From JAGTVG01 sp964389805 (GTDB lineage Bacteria; Bacteroidota; Bacteroidia; Cytophagales; Cyclobacteriaceae): a stretch of 62,210 bases of DNA. The notes under the pieces were generated by a model that worked only from the letters and a program-made list of their open reading frames with translations, had not been told where the DNA came from and made no database searches. Positions 45,289 to 53,285 of the stretch are shown here, piece after piece (position 1 is the stretch's first letter; each line of letters begins with the position of its first letter). The stretch is from assembly GCA_964389805.1 (NCBI GenBank), contig CAYMFU010000068.1:1-62210 (forward strand). The letters run 5' to 3'. A program made the position numbers and the translations under genes.

Positions 45289-46047
45289 TTATTGCTGAGG
45301 CATATAGGAATGATCAGGCATAAACATGCCCCTTTTTGTTTCCTGTTTTTGAACAAGAGGCATGGTCCTGCGCAGCAATTCCATTCTTTCCTCACCCAAT
45401 TTGGCCATGGCGGCTTCTCCGGCTTCTGCATGTGCAGTTTCGCTTTCAGCCCAGGTATGGACAACAATTACAGGGCCATAATGACCGAAACCTGCAGAAA
45501 ATAAAGAATAGCCATGTTCTACGCCTTTTGATTCATACAGTTGCTTCCATTCTTTCATAACTTCAGTCATAGCTTCCTGATCTGTATCGTCGTAATATAG
45601 GTACATCCATTCCCTGTAATTATTTCCCTCTTCCTGGGAACCTTCCGTTTTATATGACAGTGAAGGGTGATGTACCGCAACAAAGTTCCTGTGTTCGTGA
45701 TAGGTACCATTGTATTTTGAAAACAGTGCTGTTGCTTCCTCTTCGCCCATCTTATCGAAAAGTTCTTTCATGGGATTATCATCCAGCACAGCATGATTCG
45801 GGATGGGTCTGGTAAACCACCATGTATTGTCATCTAACCAGAATGTACTGAACCCCATTGTGGCTACATTATTATCTTCCATAGCCTGTTTTAATGCACT
45901 TACAGTTTCCATATATTTAAAACTTTGGGCAGGAATTACTAAATCCTCGTGGATCAGATACAACTGTGTGTCACTATCCTGGGCAGTGGCCAGGTTCAAA
46001 GAAAATGCCAAAATAATGGCGGTTGCAAGAATAGTTCTTGGTCTCAT
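45289..46047 (-). CDS. Exported protein with a dimeric alpha/beta-barrel-like domain
   Basis: A 252-residue protein with a signal peptide (LAFSLNLATAQ, cleavage near residue 22). The mature part reads YLIHEDLVIPAQSFKYMETV, later VVHTWAESETAHAEAGE, like a tandem ferredoxin-like or NIPSNAP/EthD-type fold. Function unknown. It is read from its own promoter: a perfect -7 TACATTTG is 71 bp upstream (46118-46125). A terminator is immediately downstream. Confidence 0.65.
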   Translation of the reverse strand: MRPRTILATAIILAFSLNLATAQDSDTQLYLIHEDLVIPAQSFKYMETVSALKQAMEDNNVATMGFSTFWLDDNTWWFTRPIPNHAVLDDNPMKELFDKMGEEEATALFSKYNGTYHEHRNFVAVHHPSLSYKTEGSQEEGNNYREWMYLYYDDTDQEAMTEVMKEWKQLYESKGVEHGYSLFSAGFGHYGPVIVVHTWAESETAHAEAGEAAMAKLGEERMELLRRTMPLVQKQETKRGMFMPDHSYMPQQ

Positions 46048-46117
46048 AAGATTAAGGGTTTTTGTGTGAATTTTGGTTATTATAATCTTTGAAAGTAAAG
46101 GATTATTTTCGGATTTC

Positions 46118-46125
46118 CAAATGTA
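46118..46125 (-). promoter_or_regulatory. -7 element of the gene 45289-46047
   Basis: The minus strand reads TACATTTG, a perfect TAnnTTTG match, 71 bp before the start codon. No clear -33 motif. Confidence 0.35.
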
Positions 46126-46143
46126 TATTTTGAGAAATGGGAT

Positions 46144-46890
46144 TCAGGCCAGGATTAGGTTAATCCCTGCTTTACAAAAATCCTCGATAAATTCTTCACC
46201 AATACTTGTGTCTGTGGCAACATGCTGAATATCAGATGGATAACATATCCTCGTCAATTCGGTTTTTCCGAATTTACTTGAATCTGTAACAATGAATACC
46301 TCTCTGGATTTTTCGATAATGTAACTTGATATTTCTGAACGGAACAAGTCACGTAAGGTAAATCCGGATTCTTCTGTATACCCATCTATTCCAATGAAGG
46401 CTTTGCTATAATTGATCTGATCAATGCAGACTTTTGTGATCTTCCCTACTAGTGTTTCGCTCTGGTGTTGATAAAGCCCCCCCAATAAGATGACATTGGC
46501 ATCCGCATTCTTTCTGAATTGCCGGGCTATATACACATTAGTGGTAATAATCCTTACATTTGGCTTTTTGGCAATTTCACGTGCCAGGAGTGCATTGATC
46601 GATCCGGATTCTATAAGGATGGTTTCCCCTTCGTTAACATAATCAGCTACTTTCCGGGCGATTTTCAGTTTTTTTTCATAGTTGACGCCCAGTCTGTTTG
46701 ACAGGTCATCTGCATCTCTAAGAACAGCTCCTCCATGGATTCGTCTTAAAAGTCCTTCAGATTCCATAAAGTTTAGATCCTGACGAATTGTGACGGAAGA
46801 AACGTTCAACAGATTTGCAAGTTCATTCACAGAAACCTGATCATTGCGACCAAGCAGGTTTAGAATACTATTTTGCCTTTCATTTAACAT
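46144..46890 (-). CDS. DeoR/GlpR-family transcriptional regulator
   Basis: A 248-residue repressor. The N-terminal winged helix-turn-helix (LLNVSSVTIRQDLNFME, about 27-43) is followed by the family hinge LLRRIHGGAVL. The C-terminal DeoRC domain (about 75-240) binds a phosphorylated sugar in known members, which fits the ROK kinase encoded in front. The start overlaps the stop of the ROK kinase gene by one base (TAATG). It probably controls this operon through the repeated site upstream of the activase gene. The last gene of the operon. Confidence 0.92.
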   Translation of the reverse strand: MLNERQNSILNLLGRNDQVSVNELANLLNVSSVTIRQDLNFMESEGLLRRIHGGAVLRDADDLSNRLGVNYEKKLKIARKVADYVNEGETILIESGSINALLAREIAKKPNVRIITTNVYIARQFRKNADANVILLGGLYQHQSETLVGKITKVCIDQINYSKAFIGIDGYTEESGFTLRDLFRSEISSYIIEKSREVFIVTDSSKFGKTELTRICYPSDIQHVATDTSIGEEFIEDFCKAGINLILA

Positions 46891-47849
46891 TATTCCAGTG
46901 GTAAAGATGATGCACCAATTACGCCTGCATCGGGACCGATCTTGCTTACAACAATTTCAAGGGGGTCAAAGATCATGTCACGGGCATATTCATAGAACGT
47001 CTTTTTAATCTTCTCCAGATAAATATCACCCCAGCTTAACAATCCCCCGCCTAAAACTATTATAGGTGGATTAAATACCTGGAAAATATTATACAAACCC
47101 AATCCCAGGTAAAATCCGCTATCGAGGATAATCTCCTTCGATACAGGATCTCCATGGTCAAACCCTTCTTTTATGAATTTGCCGTCGATTGTTGAATAAT
47201 CGAAATCTGCTGGCAACTCCATCCTGGTTTCTTTTCCTTCTTCTATTTTCTGTTTGAATAAATGGGGAAGGGCCATTCCACATGCACAGGACATCAGACA
47301 TCCTTTGTTGCCACATGTACAAAGCAAATCTTTGTCCGGATTAACAATAGTATGTCCGAATTCACCTGCAGTACCGGTCAAGCCTCTGTATAGCTTGTGG
47401 TTTATAATGATACCAGCCCCGATACCTGTACTGATCGTGAGAAAGATCATACTATTGAAACCTTTGCCAGCTCCAAAATTGAACTCCCCAAACGCTTGAG
47501 CATTGGCATCATTATCCAGGATTACCGGTATTTTAAAATTGGATTGTACAGCATCACGTAAAGGATAGTTTTTAAATCCTTTAAGGTTAGAAGTGGTGAT
47601 CATAACACCATCCCTGAATCGTAAATGTCCGGCACATCCCATGCCGATTCCCATTACATCTTCTTCTTCAAGAAGGTTTCTCTGGAACAGGGTTTTAATA
47701 TTTAAAGCAACCTGCTCGACAAATATATCTTCAGGTTTATCGATATGATCATATACCACCGATTTGTCAATAATATTTCCATCATGGTCAACCAGTGCTG
47801 TAGATAACTTTGTTCCCCCTATATCTACACCACAAAGGACTTTCTTCAT
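46890..47849 (-). CDS. ROK-family sugar kinase with a substituted sugar-binding Glu
   Basis: A 319-residue cytoplasmic sugar kinase. ATP site: DIGGTKLSTALVD near the start. Catalytic Asp114 in LDNDANA. The zinc site is GEFGH (163-166) with cysteines CTCGNKGC (177-184). After this Cys, family members normally have a Glu in GCLE; here it reads GCLMSCACG, so the Glu is Met186. In known ROK kinases that Glu contacts the sugar near C1/C2, so the substrate may differ from glucose or ManNAc. It is 9 bp after the glycyl-radical gene and overlaps the DeoR start. Confidence 0.88.
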   Translation of the reverse strand: MKKVLCGVDIGGTKLSTALVDHDGNIIDKSVVYDHIDKPEDIFVEQVALNIKTLFQRNLLEEEDVMGIGMGCAGHLRFRDGVMITTSNLKGFKNYPLRDAVQSNFKIPVILDNDANAQAFGEFNFGAGKGFNSMIFLTISTGIGAGIIINHKLYRGLTGTAGEFGHTIVNPDKDLLCTCGNKGCLMSCACGMALPHLFKQKIEEGKETRMELPADFDYSTIDGKFIKEGFDHGDPVSKEIILDSGFYLGLGLYNIFQVFNPPIIVLGGGLLSWGDIYLEKIKKTFYEYARDMIFDPLEIVVSKIGPDAGVIGASSLPLE

Positions 47850-47858
47850 AATTTTTAT

Positions 47859-50273
47859 TTATAAAAAATGCTCTGTCCGCGCAATAATATCGTTTTGCGT
47901 GTCTGGAGACAATGTAGTAAAAAATGCGGAATATCCTGCTACCCTGACGATTAGATCCCTGTATTTTTCAGGATCTTTTTGTGCTGCCAGTAGAGTTTCC
48001 AGCGATACAATATTATACTGAACATGCCAACCTTTCAAATCAGCAAAAAATGTCCGAATTATAGAAACAAGCTTCTTTTTGTCAGTTTCGTTTTTAATGG
48101 ATGCCGGAGATAGTTTCTGATTTAATAGTACCCCACCCATAATACGGTCGGTAGGTAACTTCGATACGGACTTAAATACAGCTGTAGGCCCCAATGTATC
48201 TGTTCCAGAGGTAGGGGAGCTGCCTTCAGCAACAGGTGTAAAGGCCTTTCGACCATCAGGTGTGGCAGGAACTACAGAACCTGAAGGTACATTCGCCGAT
48301 ATACTGGATGTCCCGGCATAATAATGACATCCAATTGGTCCTCTGCCAAATCGGGTTGTATGGTAATTGCCTAACTCATCAATGAATTCCGAATAGGCAT
48401 CCACCAGCAATTTATCTACATAGTCGTCGTCATTGCCATATTTGGGAGCATAATTTAATAACAATTGCTGGATCCGCTCAGCCTTTTTCCCAGTGAAGTC
48501 GTTTTCTATAGCTTCCAATAAGTCATTTTTGCTGATCCTTTCTTCCTCAAATACCAGCTTCTTAATGGCTGCCATTGCATTGCCCAGGTTAGCGATCCCC
48601 ACTTGAAGGCCTGATATGAAATCGTATTTTGATCCACCTTCTTTGATGGTTTTTCCTCTTTCTATACAGCTATCAACAAAAGCAGAACACAAAATATCGG
48701 GGACATTTTCTTCCAGGGCCGTATCAACAGCAGCATCTATTTCCACGGTCTTTCTGGTATAATATTTAATTTGATGTTTCCAGGATGCATATAAATCTTC
48801 ATATGAATTGAAATTCTTGAAATGTCCAATTCCCTTATTAAATGTTTTCCCAGTATAAGTATCCAATCCATTATACATGGAAGCCAGGAAGACGCGCATC
48901 AGATTGAGAAAACTCATGCCGGTACAGCGATAACCCCACTTCCCGGGTACTGCGATCTCGATGCAACCGATGGCGGAATAGTTATACGCATCTTCTTTAT
49001 CGACACCCAGCTTGATCAATTCAGGAATAACTATTTCATCATTATTGAATGCAGGCATTCCAAATCCTTTTTCAATGACATGAAGACAACTCATCAAAAA
49101 AGTATCGCTGATATTTTTATGAAATCTTACAGATAAGTTAGGCTGTGTGAGTTTCATATTACCAACAGATTCAAGGATCAGAAAGCTTAAATCGTTAACC
49201 GCATCCTTGCCATCCGAAGTTTGTCCGCCTATCGTCACATTCTGATACAAAGGTCCGCCGGCAGAAAATCGGGTATGGGCCCAGGGGCGGATCTTATTGA
49301 TAGAAAGTAATTTTATCCATGTGTTTTCCAGTAATTCCACAACCTCCCGTTCACTTGTTTTGCCACATAATATATCCTTGTTGTAATATGGGAAAAGGTA
49401 TTGATCAAGCCTTCCCAGAGAAACAGAATGTCCATTACTTTCAATTTGCAGGACCAATTGAACAAAATAGGTCAGTTGCAGGGCCTGATAAAAGTTAACC
49501 GGTGGTTTCTCGGAGATGTGTTTGCAATTGTCAGCAATTGCATAAAGTTCATTCTCACGGTTAGGATCAGGTTCTTTACTGGCCATTTTAGTAGCCAGGT
49601 CAGCATAGCGCATGATGAAAGATGACATCGATTGGATCCCGACAGCCAGGGCCTCATAAAAATGAGCCTTTTTGATGCCTTCCTGCTTGTAGGCCTTAAC
49701 CTTTTTGGAAAAATGAACAATTTCAGATTTATAACCGGAAAGACCAATTTCCAAAATCTTATAAAAATCTACCGCAATGTGTGCATCACCAGATGTTAAG
49801 TTCCCGGTTGCTTTGATAATGGCTGCATCATGAATATCTCTTAACTCCTGCGTCATTAAGGCACGTCCTTTATCGAAAAGGACTTTCCCTTTCCACCAGG
49901 CTGCAATTTCAATTAGTTCTTCTTTATGTTGTTCGGTTATATAAAATGCATCTCCTGGTCTTTTGTCCAGCTCATTCATTTCTTCAGGAAGCCAGTCAAC
50001 AGCATATTCAGGAAAGATTGGGGCAGCGCGCAATTGTGAAGAATGATTTCCGACAATAAGTTCTCCATGATCAATAAATATGGTCATTTCCTTCAAAGTC
50101 TTCTCCAATGCCAGTGCCCTTTTGATAATGACAGGCTTATCTTCATTTTCTTTATAAACTGATGTATAAAACTTGGCTCGTTCCGTGCAAATGGAAGGTT
50201 TTACATTAAGTATTTTTTCTCTCAGGATCTGAATTCTTTTAGAGATCTTTTTGGTTTCTTGTAATTCAATCAT
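47859..50273 (-). CDS. Glycyl-radical enzyme, dehydratase type
   Basis: An 804-residue oxygen-sensitive radical enzyme. The start at 50273 is chosen because a strong GGAGGA ribosome site precedes it, while an upstream ATG at 50294 overlaps the activase gene. The active site reads GCIEIAVPGK with Cys437 and Glu439; this GC-x-E form is typical of dehydratases (glycerol, hydroxyproline, 1,2-propanediol) and differs from pyruvate formate-lyase. The glycyl loop RVAGYSAFF has Gly780 near the C-terminus. It probably removes water from a hydroxylated substrate. It is activated by the gene before it and shares the operon with a ROK sugar kinase, so a sugar or sugar phosphate is likely. The substrate is unknown. 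Confidence 0.9.
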   Translation of the reverse strand: MIELQETKKISKRIQILREKILNVKPSICTERAKFYTSVYKENEDKPVIIKRALALEKTLKEMTIFIDHGELIVGNHSSQLRAAPIFPEYAVDWLPEEMNELDKRPGDAFYITEQHKEELIEIAAWWKGKVLFDKGRALMTQELRDIHDAAIIKATGNLTSGDAHIAVDFYKILEIGLSGYKSEIVHFSKKVKAYKQEGIKKAHFYEALAVGIQSMSSFIMRYADLATKMASKEPDPNRENELYAIADNCKHISEKPPVNFYQALQLTYFVQLVLQIESNGHSVSLGRLDQYLFPYYNKDILCGKTSEREVVELLENTWIKLLSINKIRPWAHTRFSAGGPLYQNVTIGGQTSDGKDAVNDLSFLILESVGNMKLTQPNLSVRFHKNISDTFLMSCLHVIEKGFGMPAFNNDEIVIPELIKLGVDKEDAYNYSAIGCIEIAVPGKWGYRCTGMSFLNLMRVFLASMYNGLDTYTGKTFNKGIGHFKNFNSYEDLYASWKHQIKYYTRKTVEIDAAVDTALEENVPDILCSAFVDSCIERGKTIKEGGSKYDFISGLQVGIANLGNAMAAIKKLVFEEERISKNDLLEAIENDFTGKKAERIQQLLLNYAPKYGNDDDYVDKLLVDAYSEFIDELGNYHTTRFGRGPIGCHYYAGTSSISANVPSGSVVPATPDGRKAFTPVAEGSSPTSGTDTLGPTAVFKSVSKLPTDRIMGGVLLNQKLSPASIKNETDKKKLVSIIRTFFADLKGWHVQYNIVSLETLLAAQKDPEKYRDLIVRVAGYSAFFTTLSPDTQNDIIARTEHFL

Positions 50274-50274
50274 T

Positions 50275-51165
50275 TTATCCTCCGATTTTGGCATTAAGTC
50301 CTTTTAAAGTAGCGAATTCCAGATATGGAGAGAGCTCTGTATCTGAAATTGATTTGTAGTTGCTATATGGATAATCCATACCAAGCATTTTGTATTTTTC
50401 TGATCCAAGCGTATGATATGGAATAAAATTTACTTCATTGACCGACCGCAATGAAGCAGCCATATTAATTATTTCCTTCATCTCCCTTAATGTATGGTTA
50501 AAACCCGGAATAACTGGAATTCTAATGATAATATTCTGGTCAAGTTTGTCCAGTTTTTTCAGATTGGTCATAACAAGGTCAAGCTCCCCATCTGTAAATT
50601 CCCGGAATTTCGATTTGTCGGTGTGTTTTAGATCTACCAGAAAACAATCGACTTTATCTAAACACCTTTCGATCTGTCTCCATGTAACATAAAGTGTAGT
50701 CTCAACAGATACATGGATCTTATTCTTTTTGAGCTCATCCAGAAAAAGAGAAATTGAACCATTTTGTGAGAGTGGCTCTCCTCCTGACAGGGTCACACCT
50801 CCACCGCTCTGATGGTAAAATGGCAGATCCTTTTCAATTTCTTCCAGTAAATCAGAGGAACTAAGATCATTTCCAACTACTGTTAATGCCTTTGCGGCAC
50901 ATATATCCCTTAAGGCCTCTTTGTTAATGAAAATTGATCGGTTAATGGATAGATTTTCTTCTTTGATCTTAAGGGCCGGTCTGCCAATCTCAACACAATC
51001 GCCAAAATTTTTACAATTTCTTTGATCATACATCAGGCTAAGGCCGTAGGTTTGACTTTCAGGATTTGAGCACCATTTACACCGCAGTGGACAACCTTTA
51101 AAAAATACGATGGTTCGAATGCCATCTCCATCATGAATTGAATATCGTTGAATATTAAATATCAT
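50275..51165 (-). CDS. Glycyl-radical enzyme activating enzyme (radical SAM)
   Basis: A radical SAM activase that abstracts hydrogen from the glycine of the downstream enzyme. The start at 51165 gives the family-typical MIFNIQRYSIHDGDGIRT; the longer upstream frame to 51291 has no such support and would run through the promoter. The SAM cluster is FKGCPLRCKWC (Cys25, Cys29, Cys32). In most dehydratase-type activases a ferredoxin-like insert with two further clusters follows; here that insert keeps only Cys51, Cys57 and Cys89, so the auxiliary clusters are probably lost. It is 1 bp from the glycyl-radical gene. Length 296 residues. Confidence 0.9.
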   Translation of the reverse strand: MIFNIQRYSIHDGDGIRTIVFFKGCPLRCKWCSNPESQTYGLSLMYDQRNCKNFGDCVEIGRPALKIKEENLSINRSIFINKEALRDICAAKALTVVGNDLSSSDLLEEIEKDLPFYHQSGGGVTLSGGEPLSQNGSISLFLDELKKNKIHVSVETTLYVTWRQIERCLDKVDCFLVDLKHTDKSKFREFTDGELDLVMTNLKKLDKLDQNIIIRIPVIPGFNHTLREMKEIINMAASLRSVNEVNFIPYHTLGSEKYKMLGMDYPYSNYKSISDTELSPYLEFATLKGLNAKIGG

Positions 51166-51184
51166 GTATCTCAGAATTCTATAC

Positions 51185-51192
51185 CAAAGATA
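51185..51192 (-). promoter_or_regulatory. -7 element of the glycyl-radical operon
   Basis: The minus strand reads TATCTTTG, a perfect TAnnTTTG match 20 bp upstream of the start codon at 51165, placing the transcript start near 51178. It supports the shorter start of the activase. No TTG is seen at -33. Confidence 0.5.
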
Positions 51193-51195
51193 AAA

Positions 51196-51233
51196 ACTTT
51201 CGAATGAAAGTAAAAGATATTTCGAATGAAAGT
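51196..51233. promoter_or_regulatory. Tandem operator candidate of the glycyl-radical operon
   Basis: Two copies of TTTCGAATGAAAGT lie 22 bp apart, directly upstream of the -7 element. The first copy is a perfect inverted repeat ACTTTC-GAAT-GAAAGT (51196-51211); the second (51220-51233) keeps TTTC-GAAT-GAAAGT. DeoR-family repressors often bind such repeated TTTCG-containing sites, and the 22-bp phasing equals two helix turns. The DeoR gene is the last of this operon, so autoregulation is the simplest reading. Confidence 0.55.
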
Positions 51234-51356
51234 TAATATAAGGTGAATCTTTTAAACTTTGACCGCCATTAACTGGCCATGGAAATTGCATATCAGGGGA
51301 TTGATGGTAGATATGAATATCATGGGTTAGTCTCTATACAATATAAAGAAAATGAA

Positions 51357-51401
51357 AACACGCTTCCATTTCGAATTGAATAACAGGAATGAAAGCGTGT
51401 T
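51357..51401 (-). terminator. Hairpin terminator after the SRPBCC/GyrI gene
   Basis: A 9-bp inverted repeat AACACGCTT (51357-51365) / AAGCGTGTT (51393-51401), extended inward by CATT/AATG after one mismatch. On the minus strand it is followed by a T-rich stretch. It ends the gene 51442-52452 and isolates it from the glycyl-radical operon. Confidence 0.6.
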
Positions 51402-51441
51402 CAAAGATTTATATGATACCTACCTTACATGAACACGGACA

Positions 51442-52452
51442 TTATTGAACCAGGTAATAGATATTCGTCAGCCATTTTGAGGTATCCGGTTCATTGGAGG
51501 GATCGGTAATATATTCCTCAATTACTACTTCATTTAATACCAGTCCATTTTCTTTCATATAATCATCCATAACATAGTGGGCTTCTGCGCTTCCTGAATA
51601 TGAGCCGTAGTATTTTATCTCAAGGGATTTTCCGCTTACTTCTACCACCTCAAATCCGTCAATATCCGCCTCTTGCGTAATTGGTATACCGGCGGCCATA
51701 TCCGCCACATTGTTTTCCATATCCCAGGTATAAATCAAGCCGCTAGGAGCTCCGGCAAGAGGAAGTTCAAGTAATTGTATCTTCTGCATAATGGCCTGGA
51801 AATTCTTTGCATAGAATTTTTCTATGTTACTGAATTTAACAGATTCTCTCTTTAACACATAGAATTTAGGCTTTAGATCAACTTCATTAATAAAATAGCC
51901 TCTTTTTGTGTGATTGCTGACAAAAGATGCGACCTGGTTTTTCAGGCTTTCCAGACCTTTTTCATAATCTGATCCGATCATATCCTCCATACTCATAAAG
52001 AGACCCATAAGGTTCATAGGTCTGGCCAGGTTTCCATCCAGGCCCCACGTCACTTTAATTCCTTCAGGTGTATCATCGAACTCATAATATGCCAGGTCAT
52101 GAGTTTCCCAGGGTGCTGTAAAATCAAGTTTCTGGTCTATCCGATCTTCAGTTAAAGCAACAGTTGTGAGTGAGCCAGTGCCAACAGAATCGTTGCCTGA
52201 CCAGGAATATACTGCACCCACCTCACCGTCGGTTCCTGTGATCTCATAGGTCATATTGCGATCCAGTTTTGTCCATGGGCTCCATTTTATAAAGTTTTCA
52301 AATTTTGCGACCTGGCTGAAAACAATATTCCTTGGTGCATCTATTGTTACAGATCGTTCCACATTATATTTTGTGGGTAATGCCATAACCAGGATAATGG
52401 CAAGAACAACGACAATAGCCAGAATAATTCCGATTACTTTTAAGATTTTCAT
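51442..52452 (-). CDS. Membrane-anchored SRPBCC and GyrI-like protein
   Basis: A 336-residue protein with an N-terminal membrane helix (about 4-26). Residues 30-180 form an SRPBCC/polyketide-cyclase-like domain (ERSVTIDAPRNIVFSQVAKFENFIKWSPW). Residues about 190-336 resemble the GyrI/AraC effector-binding domain (KPKFYVLKRESVKFSNIEKF). Both bind small hydrophobic ligands; the combination is common in Bacteroidota, but the ligand is unknown. It is divergent from the small lipoprotein gene 52701. Confidence 0.85.
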   Translation of the reverse strand: MKILKVIGIILAIVVVLAIILVMALPTKYNVERSVTIDAPRNIVFSQVAKFENFIKWSPWTKLDRNMTYEITGTDGEVGAVYSWSGNDSVGTGSLTTVALTEDRIDQKLDFTAPWETHDLAYYEFDDTPEGIKVTWGLDGNLARPMNLMGLFMSMEDMIGSDYEKGLESLKNQVASFVSNHTKRGYFINEVDLKPKFYVLKRESVKFSNIEKFYAKNFQAIMQKIQLLELPLAGAPSGLIYTWDMENNVADMAAGIPITQEADIDGFEVVEVSGKSLEIKYYGSYSGSAEAHYVMDDYMKENGLVLNEVVIEEYITDPSNEPDTSKWLTNIYYLVQ

Positions 52453-52640
52453 AGTGTTTCCTTATTATTGAATCTTCAAAGATTGAAAAAATGTTCCTGA
52501 TAAGCAAGATATTTTTTAGTGTTATAATAATTGCTGTTTAGGCATCTTATTAGAAATAAATCCTGAAATTATGGTACTACTAAAAGAGTTTGGTTCTCAA
52601 TTTAAATTTACTCCAACGAATTATTGAATATTACGTTTAT

Positions 52641-52654
52641 CCATTTTAAAATGG
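52641..52654. repeat. 14-bp perfect palindrome in a divergent promoter region
   Basis: CCATTTTAAAATGG is fully palindromic and lies 47 bp before the lipoprotein start codon, between two divergent genes. It could be a dimeric regulator site; A+T-rich palindromes also arise by chance. Confidence 0.3.
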
Positions 52655-52700
52655 TTTTAAATAACCTGCAAATATTTTTCAATTTAAATTTTTATAAATC

Positions 52701-53084
52701 ATGATTAAAAAAATAAATCTCTCATTTTTAATAATTTTTATTTTGCTAACAGTGATATGGACTTCATGTGCAACTAATAAGGCATCAGGACCAAGCTATG
52801 TAGGAAAATGGAAGTATGAAGTTCCGGAAATGCCTGGAGGCGACAATACCGGAGTTCTGGTGATCAACAAGGTTGAAGATGCATATAAATGCATGGCAAT
52901 AACCGATTATGGGAATGAACAGGTAATGGATAATTTTGATATACAGGATGGTAAAATTATAGCCTCCTATGATTCACAAGGCACTCTCGTTGAAGTGTTT
53001 GGCACAATTGATGGAACTGCTATTACCGGTACCATTTCTGTCCAGGGCATGACTCTTGATTGGTCAGCCACTAAAGTAGAGTAG
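52701..53084 (+). CDS. Small lipoprotein of unknown function
   Basis: A 127-residue lipoprotein with a signal ending WTSC (Cys23). The mature part is a small beta-rich domain (SYVGKWKYEV, GVLVINKVEDAYKC, GKIIASYDSQG, ITGTISVQGM) that resembles a small lipocalin-like or avidin-like barrel. Function unknown. It is followed by a long inverted repeat, which may be its terminator. Confidence 0.7.
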   Translation: MIKKINLSFLIIFILLTVIWTSCATNKASGPSYVGKWKYEVPEMPGGDNTGVLVINKVEDAYKCMAITDYGNEQVMDNFDIQDGKIIASYDSQGTLVEVFGTIDGTAITGTISVQGMTLDWSATKVE

Positions 53085-53120
53085 CCATATTTTAAGGAAT
53101 ATTTAGCTGAAAAAGAAAAG

Positions 53121-53172
53121 CCCCGGAGAACCATTGGGAGTGTAATTAAAGGACTGATCAGGTTCTCCTGGG
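53121..53172. repeat. 12-bp inverted repeat with 28-nt loop after the lipoprotein gene
   Basis: CCCCGGAGAACC (53121-53132) pairs with GGTTCTCCTGGG (53161-53172) with one mismatch. No T run follows, so it may be a factor-dependent terminator or an RNA-stabilising hairpin in the 3' region. Confidence 0.45.
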
Positions 53173-53285
53173 ACTTATATAGCTTATCATACCGGCTTAA
53201 TTACAAATGAGATAGTTCATAATTATCCATTTTCTACTCTTTATATAAAAAGGAGGAAAAGGTCACCCAGTTTTTTGAGATTTTT

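Noticed and set aside
50274..50294. Upstream ATG at 50294 for the glycyl-radical enzyme
   Set aside because: It lies inside the activase gene and lacks a ribosome site; the start at 50273 follows GGAGGA.
51166..51291. Longer activase reading frame to 51291
   Set aside because: It would translate through the -7 element and operator and lacks similarity to activases.
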